From Phaeobacter sp. 22II1-1F12B (lineage in GTDB: Bacteria > Pseudomonadota > Alphaproteobacteria > Rhodobacterales > Rhodobacteraceae), in contig NZ_AQQP01000007.1 in assembly GCF_002210165.1 (NCBI RefSeq), forward strand, positions 1-64,000: a stretch of DNA of 64,000 nt. The letters run 5' to 3'. The number at the start of each line of letters is the position of its first letter. Positions within the stretch are counted from its first letter, which is position 1. The notes beneath the pieces are model-generated. The model did no database searches and was not told where the DNA came from. It was given only the letters and a program-made list of their open reading frames with translations. Below, in pieces: positions 8,611-16,890 of this stretch. The position numbers and the translations under genes were made by a program.

Positions 8611-9852
8611 TCAGGGGCGGGCGGCAAGGGCCAGACCGTCGACCACGGCGGTGAAGGCCTCGGAGTGCAGAACCTGCGCATTCGGACAGAGCACGCTCGC
8701 CTCGTCCGAGACAAAGCGCATCAGGCTCGAGCCGCCGACCAGCACGATCCGGCCGATCTCATCCGGGCTGACACCGGCCATGCGCAGGGTCTCGGCAGCG
8801 GCGTCACGCAGCAGGGCGCGGTTGTCACTCAGCGCGGAATCGAGGCTTTGCGGCGTGATCTCCTGCGCCAGATTGGGCGTGATGAAACCCATGCCGATCT
8901 GCGCCGCACCATTGCCGCCATTCGCGGCGATCTTGCCGCGCTCGACTGCAAAGGCCAGCTCGTGGCCCAGCTCTTCTTCCAGCACCGTCAGCAACCGCCC
9001 CATGCGCTCGGGATCGACCGCCAGCCGGACCATGTCGGCGACCATGCGCCGGGTCTCGGGCGTGTAGAGAAACGGGATCTTGGCCCAAGTCGCAAGGTCC
9101 ACGTAAGGCGCGCGCGGCACCGGCAAGAGCCCCTGCCCCATTTCGCGGCGCAGCTCGCCGCCGAGGCCCAGCGCGGGCATCGCGTGCAGCAGGGAAACCG
9201 CGTGGTCGAAATCCGTCCCGCCCAGCCGGATGCCGTGGTTGGCGAGGATCTCGGGGCCGCTGTCCCCGCTGCGGAACACCGAGAAGTCCGAGGTACCGCC
9301 GCCGATATCGACGATCAGCCCGGTCTGCTCTGCCTCACCCAGCCCGTGGCTGGCCATTGCCGCCGCTTCGGGTTCGGCCAGAAAGCGGACCTCGGTGAAT
9401 CCGGCGGCAAGGTAGCAGGCGCGCAGATCGGCTTCGGCCTGCGCGTCCTTTGCGGGATCGTTGCTGTGGAAATGCACCGGGCGACCCGACAGCGCCTTGC
9501 TAAAAGTCAGCCCCGTCGCGGTCTCAGAGCGCTGGCGCAGCTCGGTCAGGAACTCGGTGATGATGCCCGACAGCGTGCGCCGCTTGCCGCCGATCAGGCG
9601 TTTTTCATGTAGGAGAGGCAGGCCAAGCACCGATTTCAGCGCCCGCATATAGCGCCCGTCCTCACCCGCGATCAGCGCATCCGCCGCCGAGGCACCGATG
9701 CGCATCCGGCCCGTGTCGGTCGGGAAAAAGACGGCGGTGGGCAGGGTTTCGGCGCCACGCTCGATCGGAACGCGAAAGATGCCGCCCTCATAGGCCACGG
9801 CGGCCGCGGAATTCGAGGTTCCGAAATCGATGGCAAGGGTATCTGTCTGCAT
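8611..9852 (-). CDS. Hsp70 family protein, YegD-like
   Basis: A 413-residue protein with the actin/Hsp70 ATPase fold: phosphate-1 motif LAIDFGTSNSAA at the N-terminus, phosphate-2 motif VDIGGGTSDFS near the middle, and the adenosine motif IVLVGGSSLMRFV near the C-terminus. It is much shorter than DnaK (about 640 residues) and ends after the nucleotide-binding domain, so the substrate-binding and lid domains are absent, as in the YegD branch. That makes it an Hsp70-like ATPase of uncertain role rather than a general chaperone. No co-chaperone gene is adjacent. The ATG at 9852 is immediately followed by the conserved first strand. Confidence 0.85.
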   Translation of the reverse strand: MQTDTLAIDFGTSNSAAAVAYEGGIFRVPIERGAETLPTAVFFPTDTGRMRIGASAADALIAGEDGRYMRALKSVLGLPLLHEKRLIGGKRRTLSGIITEFLTELRQRSETATGLTFSKALSGRPVHFHSNDPAKDAQAEADLRACYLAAGFTEVRFLAEPEAAAMASHGLGEAEQTGLIVDIGGGTSDFSVFRSGDSGPEILANHGIRLGGTDFDHAVSLLHAMPALGLGGELRREMGQGLLPVPRAPYVDLATWAKIPFLYTPETRRMVADMVRLAVDPERMGRLLTVLEEELGHELAFAVERGKIAANGGNGAAQIGMGFITPNLAQEITPQSLDSALSDNRALLRDAAAETLRMAGVSPDEIGRIVLVGGSSLMRFVSDEASVLCPNAQVLHSEAFTAVVDGLALAARP

Positions 9853-10006
9853 GGCGTCACCTCTGGAAGGCCGCGATCGCTAATGGATGTCGCCTGCGGG
9901 GGCAAGGTGGTTTTTCAGATCATGCGAGGTTTCGTTCATCGCCCGGGACTAGGCGCGAACAGGACGGAGCCATGCTTTGGACACCTGTCCGCGCGGCCCC
10001 GCGTTC

Positions 10007-11251
10007 TCACGCAAAGCGATGCGGGTCGTAAGGTTTTACATCCAGATCGCTGGGCTGATTGGTCACCATATCGGCGATGATTTCGCCTGTGGCGGGGGCC
10101 ATCATCAGCCCGTAATGCGAATGGCCAAAGGCCGCGATCAGCCCGGGTGGCACCCCCTGCAATGGTCCCAGCGCCGGAAGACTGTCGGGCAGCGAGGGGC
10201 GGCGGCCCATCCAGAGTTCGCCCTTGCTGTCATCGAGAGAGGGGCAGATGCGGCGGGCCTGTCCGCGCAGCAGCGCTTCGCGCTTGGGATCGGGGGGCGC
10301 GTCGAGGCTGCCGAATTCGGCCCCGCCCGCGACCCGCATCCCGTCGGTCATGGAGCTTGCGACGATCTTGGCGTCGACATCCATTATCGAATTGTTGAGC
10401 CTTATGCCGGGGTCGCGGAACTGCATGTGATAGCCGCGCTCGGCCATGAGAGGGATGTCGATACCCAGCGGGCGCAAGAGCCCTGCCGACCAAGCGCCTG
10501 CCGAGAGGATGACTTTTGCCGCAGAAAAACTCTGGCCCTCGGTCTGGACGGTCCAGCCGTTATCGCCGGGAGCCAGCGCCGTGACGGCAGCGGTTTCGAT
10601 GGCGACCCCGCGCTGGCGCAGGTTTTCTGCCAGCGCCGCGCCAAGCCGTCCGGGTGACAGGGCGCGGGCCTGATCGTGGATCACCACCGCCGAGCGGAAG
10701 GCGGGGCCGAGATCGGGTTCGATCTCGTGCAGCTCATCCGCGTTCAGCCGTTTGAGGCGCGCGCCCGCTTCGGCCCGGACGCGGTATTCAAGACCGTTCA
10801 GATCGGCACCGTCATCGCGGCGGTAGGCGTGGATATAGCAGCTGTCCTCGACCAGCGCCTCGTTGATGCCGGCCTCTTGCAGGTGACGGCGGTAGAGGGT
10901 GATCGATGGGCCGCAAAGCGGGATCATCGCGCGCGAGCCTGCGCGGAACTTGTCCTCGGCGCTGTAGGACAACAGCCGCATGCCCCAGCGGACCATCTGC
11001 GGCCAAGTCTCGGGGCGCACGCGAAGCGGGCGTTCGCGCGAGGTCAGCAATCCGGGGATGGATTTCCACAACCCGGGCGAGGCCTGCGGCGCGATGGACC
11101 AGGGCGAGATCACCCCGGCATTGCCATAAGAGGTCGCCTGCCCCGGCGCGTCGCGGTCGATGAGCCGCACGGTCTTGCCGCGCCGGGCCAGCGAGACGGC
11201 ACAGCAAATGCCGACAAGGCCCGCGCCCACGATGATCACGTCGTCTGTCAT
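10007..11251 (-). CDS. FAD-dependent D-amino-acid dehydrogenase (DadA-like)
   Basis: A 414-residue flavoprotein of the DAO family. It opens with the dinucleotide-binding motif VIIVGAGLVGICCAVSLARRG (GxGxxG) and an acidic residue at the end of strand 2 (RLIDRD). The C-terminus has the second FAD-contact region, GLIAAFGHSHYGLMMAPATG, as in DadA. DadA oxidises D-amino acids to 2-oxo acids and ammonia, passing electrons to the quinone pool at the inner membrane. It is 3 bp downstream of the TRAP permease gene, so transporter and dehydrogenase are co-transcribed. This suggests an imported amino or imino acid is its substrate (inference). Related FAD amine oxidases, for example hydroxyproline epimer oxidases, cannot be excluded. 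Confidence 0.85.
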   Translation of the reverse strand: MTDDVIIVGAGLVGICCAVSLARRGKTVRLIDRDAPGQATSYGNAGVISPWSIAPQASPGLWKSIPGLLTSRERPLRVRPETWPQMVRWGMRLLSYSAEDKFRAGSRAMIPLCGPSITLYRRHLQEAGINEALVEDSCYIHAYRRDDGADLNGLEYRVRAEAGARLKRLNADELHEIEPDLGPAFRSAVVIHDQARALSPGRLGAALAENLRQRGVAIETAAVTALAPGDNGWTVQTEGQSFSAAKVILSAGAWSAGLLRPLGIDIPLMAERGYHMQFRDPGIRLNNSIMDVDAKIVASSMTDGMRVAGGAEFGSLDAPPDPKREALLRGQARRICPSLDDSKGELWMGRRPSLPDSLPALGPLQGVPPGLIAAFGHSHYGLMMAPATGEIIADMVTNQPSDLDVKPYDPHRFA

Positions 11252-11254
11252 GTA

Positions 11255-13477
11255 TCAGGCTCCGGCCAGTTTTTCCTGTCGCGCCCCGGTGATCTGCAAC
11301 AGCAGGACCGGCGCACAGATCGCAAGCGCTACGAGATCGGCCATCGGGGATGGCGCGATGAACACGATTCCCGCAAGGGCCAACAACCACCGGCCCCAGA
11401 TGGGTACCCGAACGATGAAGGTGCCGACAACCGCCGTTGAAAGCGCGACGACCCCGGCGATGGCGGAACTGGCGGTGTAGAGGAATTCACCAAAGTTGAA
11501 CCCACCCTCGGAGACAAAGAGGAGGACAGGCGCATAGACGAAGGCCATCGGCGCGACGACCTTGCCAAGCCCCAGCGTGAAGGCCGAGATGCCGGTGCGG
11601 AACGGGTTGGAATTGGCAATCGCCGAGGCCGCATAGGCCGAGGTACAGACCGGGGGTGTGATCTCGGCCACGACTCCATAATAGAGTACGAACATGTGGC
11701 TTGCGATGGGCGGGATGCCAAGCTGCGCCAGCGCGGGCTGGGCGACCGAGACCAGCATGATGTAAAGCGCCGTGGTCGGTATGCCCGCGCCCATCAGGAT
11801 ACAGGCAAGCGCGATCAACACCAGCGAGAGGAAAAGCGTGAGATCGGCGGTGGAGAGCAGTTCGAGCGTGCCAAAGCTGAGGAGGTCATGCAGCCCCTGC
11901 GCCATCGTCGCCGCGCCCGACGTGACCATGAACCCGAGCCGGAAACCGATGCCGGTTGTGTTGATCACCCCGACCACGATGCCGACCGCCGCCGAGGCCG
12001 CGCCCACGGCAAGCGCGTATTTCACGCCGGTTTCGAGCGTATGTGACATCTCGGGCAGGCGGATGCGTTCCTGCGGGTTCAGGACAGAGAGCGCCGTCGA
12101 GACGAGCAGGATCACGGCCACATCCGTGCCGAACCCATCGCCCATGTATTTCCAGATGGTAAAAGCCGCGAAGGCGATCGGGTAGATCAGCGTTAACGGC
12201 GCGCGGATACGGGCCATGCCCGCGATCAGCGCGAGGGATATGCCGCAGAAGGCCGCCATATAGGGCGTATAGCCGGAGAAGAGCACGTAGAGCATGCCGA
12301 TCAGCGGCAGGATATTAGCCCAGCCGTCCTTCCAGACTTCGATAAAGCGGGGCAGCGCGTCCTTGGCCATGCCTTCGAGACCCAGCTTACGGGCCATCAG
12401 ATGCACGACGGTAAAGACGCCCACGTAATGCAGCAGAGCCGGAAAGATCGCGGCGATGACGATGGTGGTGTAGGGAAGCTCGAGGAACTCCGCCATGATA
12501 AAGGCGGCGGCGCCCATGATCGGCGGCGTGATCTGGCCCCCGGCGCTGGCGGCGGCCTCGACCCCGCCAGCGAAATGGCCCGGGTAGCCCAGACGTTTCA
12601 TGTTGGGGATGGTGAGCGAGCCGGTCGAAACCGTATTGGCCACGGAAGACCCCGAAATCGTGCCGAAGAAGGCCGAGGAGACGACGGAAACCTTGGCTGG
12701 GCCGCCGCGATAGCGCCCGGCAAGGATGGTGGCGTTGTCAATGAAAAGCGCGCCAAGGCCGGTACGTTGAGCGACGACGCCAAAGAGGACAAAGTGGAAA
12801 ACGATGGTCGAAGTGACCCAGAGGGTGACGCCAAAGATGCCCTCTTGCGGGAAGTACATGGACGACACGAAGGTGCGAAATTTTACGCCGGGATGTTGCA
12901 GGATACCCGGAAAACTGGGGCCAAAGAGCGCGTAGCTCATGAAGACGCAGATGATCAGCGGCAGGATCCAGCCCAGCGTGCGCCGCGCGATATCAAGCAC
13001 CAGCAGGATCAGGATGCAGCCAAAGATCATGTCGTAGGTGTTGGGATTGCCCATGCGGAACATCTGTTCCTCGATCCCGAACGCGGGCAGGCCGCGCCAT
13101 GCAAAGCCGAGGTAGAGGGCGCTTGCGACGCCCAGCACCATAAGCACCAGATCGAAGATCGGCACATTGCCGATGCGCCAGCGTGACACGTGCATGTCAT
13201 AGGCGCTCTTGCTGCCGAGCAGGGGGTAGAAGGCGTAGATCAGGATGAACAGCCCGGCGAGGTGCCAGCCCATGTGCCAGTGATCTGCGGGCAGACCGAA
13301 ACCGGCGGTGATGAAGTGATAGACTGCAAAGGCAAGCGCGACGGCCCGCAGAAACAGGGCCATGGCTCCGCCAACGGCGCGGGTCGCGGCGCCTTCATCG
13401 TATTTGCGTTCGATCTCGGCCAGTTCTTCGGCGCTCAGCACGTCGTGTTCGGTGCTTTCATGAGAGGTCTGTGTCAT
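11255..13477 (-). CDS. TAXI-type TRAP transporter, fused DctQ-DctM permease
   Basis: A 740-residue integral membrane protein of the '4TM/12TM fusion' TRAP class, in which the small DctQ-like and large DctM-like subunits are one chain. The N-terminal ~60 residues are cytosolic. Then come about four helices and the large DctM domain with signatures such as FGTISGSSVANTVSTGSLTIP and GGVEAAASAGGQITPPIMGAAAF, and a second inverted half with MGAGIPTTALYIMLV and EITPPVCTSAYAASAIA. It uses the ion gradient to import a solute handed over by the periplasmic protein encoded upstream. The reverse-complement signatures are intact, with no sign of decay. ATG 13477 gives the acidic N-terminus (MTQTSHESTEHD) usual in these fusions. 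Confidence 0.92.
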   Translation of the reverse strand: MTQTSHESTEHDVLSAEELAEIERKYDEGAATRAVGGAMALFLRAVALAFAVYHFITAGFGLPADHWHMGWHLAGLFILIYAFYPLLGSKSAYDMHVSRWRIGNVPIFDLVLMVLGVASALYLGFAWRGLPAFGIEEQMFRMGNPNTYDMIFGCILILLVLDIARRTLGWILPLIICVFMSYALFGPSFPGILQHPGVKFRTFVSSMYFPQEGIFGVTLWVTSTIVFHFVLFGVVAQRTGLGALFIDNATILAGRYRGGPAKVSVVSSAFFGTISGSSVANTVSTGSLTIPNMKRLGYPGHFAGGVEAAASAGGQITPPIMGAAAFIMAEFLELPYTTIVIAAIFPALLHYVGVFTVVHLMARKLGLEGMAKDALPRFIEVWKDGWANILPLIGMLYVLFSGYTPYMAAFCGISLALIAGMARIRAPLTLIYPIAFAAFTIWKYMGDGFGTDVAVILLVSTALSVLNPQERIRLPEMSHTLETGVKYALAVGAASAAVGIVVGVINTTGIGFRLGFMVTSGAATMAQGLHDLLSFGTLELLSTADLTLFLSLVLIALACILMGAGIPTTALYIMLVSVAQPALAQLGIPPIASHMFVLYYGVVAEITPPVCTSAYAASAIANSNPFRTGISAFTLGLGKVVAPMAFVYAPVLLFVSEGGFNFGEFLYTASSAIAGVVALSTAVVGTFIVRVPIWGRWLLALAGIVFIAPSPMADLVALAICAPVLLLQITGARQEKLAGA

Positions 13478-13535
13478 GGGATGCCTTTGCTGCGCGCCGG
13501 GTGGCAGGGCCTGCGATCACCCGGGTAGAAATGTA

Positions 13536-13557
13536 TCGGGCGGCGCGGGCCGCCCGA
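13536..13557 (-). promoter_or_regulatory. Intercistronic stem-loop between TAXI binding protein and permease
   Basis: A perfect 9-bp inverted repeat, TCGGGCGGC (13536-13544) and GCCGCCCGA (13549-13557), with a 4-base loop, sits 20 bases after the binding-protein stop codon and before the permease start. There is no T tract. Such stems commonly protect the upstream mRNA segment so that the binding protein is made in excess over the permease; that role is inferred here. Confidence 0.6.
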
Positions 13558-13576
13558 CACCCGTTGTCAGAGGTGC

Positions 13577-14584
13577 TTAGTCGAGCATACCGATTTCGCG
13601 ATAGAACTTCTCGGCACCGGGGTGCAGCGGCACGTCGAGCGATTCAATCCCGTCGAGCGCGGTTTCGACCGTCACCTGCTTGCCCTTGGCATGGCCATTG
13701 TCGAGCAGCTTGCGGCTGTTTTCGTTCCACATCGCCTTGGTGATGCCATAGACGAGTTCCTCGTCGAGGTCCGCGGACATCACCAGCAGCGCGGAAACGG
13801 CGGGCGTCTTGATTTCAGTATCGATGCCTTCGTAGACGCCGGCGGGGATGGACGACGGGATATAGGCCGGGACCAATTCGTTGATCTTGGCCAGATCCTC
13901 ATCGGTAAAGGAATGCAGCGCCATGCCCTTGGTCGAGGCAAGCTGGACCATCGCGGCAACCGGCCAGCCCGCGGCGTAGAAATAGGCGTCAAGCTGACCG
14001 TCGGCGAGCCGTTCGGCGGATTGCGAGTTGTTCAGCTCGGCCTCTTCGATGTTGTCGCGGGTGATGTCCCAGCCTTCCATCATGGTCAGCACGGCGACCT
14101 GCGTGCCCGACCCCGCCTGCGCGATGCCGACGCGTTTGCCTTCGAGATCGGCAAAGGACTCGATGGTCGTGCCTGCGGGCATGACCAGATGCAGGTCCTC
14201 GGGGTAGAGGTTGGCGACGACGCGGATTTTCTCATGCGCCTTGCCTTCGAACTTGCCGGTGCCGTGATAGCTGTCATGCACGATGTCGGCGGCGGCGAGA
14301 CCGGCTTCGAGTTCGCCGTTCTGGACGGCGGCCACGTTGAAGACCGAGGCGGTGGTCGATTGCGCGATCGCGATCAGGTTGGGCACGCCGCACTGGCCGC
14401 CTTCGTCGCAGGGGCGCGAGCCGGGAGGGGCCGAGATGGCATTAGCGATGGTGCCGCCGATCGGGAAATAGGTGCCCCCTGCCCCGCCGGTGCCGATGCG
14501 GAAAAAGGTAGGCGTCTGCGCGGCGAGAGCGCCGCCAAGCAGGGCAAGGGTCGCGGCCCCTGCAAGGGTTCTGAGAATCGTCAT
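13577..14584 (-). CDS. TAXI family TRAP transporter solute-binding protein
   Basis: A 335-residue periplasmic protein. The start MTILRTLAGAATLALLGGALAAQ is a clear signal peptide, and an AGGGAGC ribosome binding site lies 7 bases before ATG 14584, so the longer open frame to 14656 is rejected. The mature part opens with FFRIGTGGAGGTYFPIGG, the hallmark TAXI motif, followed by the 'GSRPCDEGGQCGVPNL' segment and VGIAQAGSGTQV. It captures solute and delivers it to the fused TRAP permease encoded 99 bp downstream. Characterised TAXI proteins bind glutamate or other carboxylates; the co-transcribed D-amino-acid dehydrogenase is compatible with an amino-acid-like ligand. Confidence 0.92.
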   Translation of the reverse strand: MTILRTLAGAATLALLGGALAAQTPTFFRIGTGGAGGTYFPIGGTIANAISAPPGSRPCDEGGQCGVPNLIAIAQSTTASVFNVAAVQNGELEAGLAAADIVHDSYHGTGKFEGKAHEKIRVVANLYPEDLHLVMPAGTTIESFADLEGKRVGIAQAGSGTQVAVLTMMEGWDITRDNIEEAELNNSQSAERLADGQLDAYFYAAGWPVAAMVQLASTKGMALHSFTDEDLAKINELVPAYIPSSIPAGVYEGIDTEIKTPAVSALLVMSADLDEELVYGITKAMWNENSRKLLDNGHAKGKQVTVETALDGIESLDVPLHPGAEKFYREIGMLD

Positions 14585-14700
14585 CGAAAGCTCCCTGGAT
14601 TGGCTTTTGTTGTTTGCGATGACGGAAAGCTTGCAAATCTCGAGATATAAAAACAAATTTGAAATTGTTTTAGTTCGATAAGATCAGCAAATGTGAAGCC

Positions 14701-15645
14701 ATGAACATTTCCCAGTTGATTGCCTTTCGAGAGGTGATGAAATCGGCCTCGCTTAGTCAGGCGGCGCGCAATCTCAACCGGACCCAGCCAGCGGTTTCGC
14801 TGGCGATCAAGGCGTTGGAGGAAAGCCTTGGGATCGAGTTGTTCCGGCGCGAGGGGCGGCAGATGGTGCCGGTGCCAGAGGCGCATTATCTCTTTGATGA
14901 ATCAGAAGAAATCATCAACCGGCTGAACCGGCTGAACGGCACGATGAAGCGGCTTTCAAAGGCCGAGGTGGGTCAGTTGACGCTGGCGACCATGCCCGGG
15001 CCCGCGACCTACCTGATGCCGAATTTCCTGAGCAGGGTGATCGCGCCGGACCATGATATCACCCTGTCGCTGCTCACCCGGACCACACCGCAGATTCGCC
15101 AGTTGGCCGGAAGCCAGTCGATCGATTTCGGGTTTGGCGATCATCTGCCCGGCGATGCGAATGCTCAAATTGTGCGCGAAGAGATCATCGAGACCCGCTG
15201 TCTCTGCGCGATTCCGACGCGGCACCCGCTGGCGGAACGGTCCATCATTTCGATTGCCGATCTGGATTCGGAGCCGATGGGCGGGTTGACCCGCGATCAT
15301 CCGCATAACCGGAGTGTGCAGGCCGCGTTCGGTCAGGCGGGCTCGCGGTTCCGGCTGGAGGTGCAGTGCCAGTTCTTTCTGCCGCTGATGCATTTCATCG
15401 CGGCGGGACGCTGCTGTGCGATTGTCGATCCGCTTTCTGCCGTGACCGAGCAGCTTGTCGGCATCGCGGGGGACGGGGTCACCTTTCGCCCGATGGCCGA
15501 GACGGTGCCCTATGCCTATACGCTTTACACGCCGGTGCACCGGCCCCTGTCGCGGCTTGCCGAACGGGTGAAATCAGGCTGGCGCGAGGAGCTTGCGCGC
15601 CTTTTGGAGACGGTCGAGGGGCCTGCGGCGGTTTCAGGTGGTTGA
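14701..15645 (+). CDS. LysR family transcriptional regulator
   Basis: A 314-residue LysR-type regulator. Residues 1-60 hold the winged helix-turn-helix (ASLSQAARNLNRTQPAVSLAIKALEESLGIELFRR). The remainder is the periplasmic-binding-protein-like effector domain. It is divergent from the TAXI-TRAP/dehydrogenase operon across a 116-bp A/T-rich gap, the standard arrangement for a LysR protein controlling its neighbour and itself. The inducer is probably the transported compound or its product (inference). Its 3' end overlaps the convergent BatD gene by 12 bp. Confidence 0.9.
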   Translation: MNISQLIAFREVMKSASLSQAARNLNRTQPAVSLAIKALEESLGIELFRREGRQMVPVPEAHYLFDESEEIINRLNRLNGTMKRLSKAEVGQLTLATMPGPATYLMPNFLSRVIAPDHDITLSLLTRTTPQIRQLAGSQSIDFGFGDHLPGDANAQIVREEIIETRCLCAIPTRHPLAERSIISIADLDSEPMGGLTRDHPHNRSVQAAFGQAGSRFRLEVQCQFFLPLMHFIAAGRCCAIVDPLSAVTEQLVGIAGDGVTFRPMAETVPYAYTLYTPVHRPLSRLAERVKSGWREELARLLETVEGPAAVSGG

Positions 15646-16890
15646 CGGGTTGAGCGGCGGCAGGGCGGTCGGTTTTTGGTGGTCCCTGCCCTTTCCGGCC
15701 TGCGTCACGGTCTGTTTCAGGGCCGACCAGTCACCTTTGGGTACCGGCTGCGGATCGGTGCCGTAAAGCCGCGCGGCAATGGTTGTGAGCGCGTCGCGGA
15801 TCGGGCGCATCTGGGCTTCGGTCGTGCGGGGTGCGCGGTTCTGCCATTCGTCGAGGGCGCGGAGCGTGGCGGGGTAATCCCGCCGGTCGATGGCCTGGAT
15901 CAGCAGTTTTTCGGCATGGGCCTTGCTGGCAAGACGCGCGGCGCGGTGGCTGGCGGCGCGCGCCGAGGCGCGGGGCCAGGCCCAGCGCAGGATGAGCGCG
16001 CAGCCAAGAGCCACCGCCAGACCCAGCCCGGCCATGCGCCAGATCGGGCCGGTATCGCGCAACGGCTCGGCCACCGGCGCATCGACGGAGATATTCACGC
16101 CCGGAAGGCTGGCCGTTTCGACAGCGCCGGTCGAGAGGTTGTACCAGCGCAGCGCGACCTCGGGCAGCGCGCCACTGCCGCCGGATTGCGCCATGTAGGT
16201 CACGCTTTCGATGCGGGTGCCGGACAGGTCGCGGCCGTCGGCAACCTCCGCCACCTGCGGCGGGTCCGGGTAGGTACGGATGCCAGGGATGTCGACCGGG
16301 GACAGCATCGGCGGCAGGACGATGGGCGATGCGCCTTCGATGCTGGCGGTGACCACGCGTTTGACCGCCTCGCCCGGTTGCAGATCGGTGGTTTTGTCGG
16401 GCATCTCTTGCGACAGCGCCAGGCCAGAGGCGGCGATGAACGGGTCAATATCCTCGGCGCCCTCGGGCAGGACGCCGGTGAGCAGGAAGGCGGGCGTCGA
16501 GAGCGTGGCCTCGAGCGGGTCGGTCTGGCCTGGCTGCGCGTAGCGGACCACCAGTGTCTGGGCGGGGATCGCGAATTGTCCCGGCACCATCGGCGACAGC
16601 AGGTAGCGCCGCGCCACGCCGGACCAAGTTTCGCCATCCACGCGGCGGCTGATCGGACCGGTGGATTCCGGCGGCAGGCGCACCCGAAGGTTGGGCATCT
16701 CGAAGGAGGGAAATTCGACCGCGCCTGCCATCCACGTTGGCACCAGCACCTCGATGCGCAGGGTCGTGTACTGGCCGGGGATCACCTCGGGCGTTTCGAG
16801 TTCGGCGGTGGCGGTGGGCTGCGCGTCCTGCGCCGAGATGGGCGCGGCCATCAGGAGAAACAGGAGGGCGATGGCGGCAAGGTGTTTCAT
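15634..16890 (-). CDS. BatD-like membrane protein
   Basis: A 418-residue protein with a signal peptide (MKHLAAIALLFLLMAAPISAQ), a long beta-rich periplasmic region, one transmembrane helix at about residues 312-332 (MAGLGLAVALGCALILRW) and a helical cytosolic tail. This is the layout of BatD 'oxygen tolerance' proteins. BatD belongs to the MoxR/Bat system; its mechanism is not settled. The start overlaps the stop of the upstream VWA gene as ATGA, so it is translationally coupled. The open frame to 16980 is rejected because the signal peptide begins at 16890. It is the last gene of the leftward cluster and converges on the LysR gene. Confidence 0.8.
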   Translation of the reverse strand: MKHLAAIALLFLLMAAPISAQDAQPTATAELETPEVIPGQYTTLRIEVLVPTWMAGAVEFPSFEMPNLRVRLPPESTGPISRRVDGETWSGVARRYLLSPMVPGQFAIPAQTLVVRYAQPGQTDPLEATLSTPAFLLTGVLPEGAEDIDPFIAASGLALSQEMPDKTTDLQPGEAVKRVVTASIEGASPIVLPPMLSPVDIPGIRTYPDPPQVAEVADGRDLSGTRIESVTYMAQSGGSGALPEVALRWYNLSTGAVETASLPGVNISVDAPVAEPLRDTGPIWRMAGLGLAVALGCALILRWAWPRASARAASHRAARLASKAHAEKLLIQAIDRRDYPATLRALDEWQNRAPRTTEAQMRPIRDALTTIAARLYGTDPQPVPKGDWSALKQTVTQAGKGRDHQKPTALPPLNPSTT

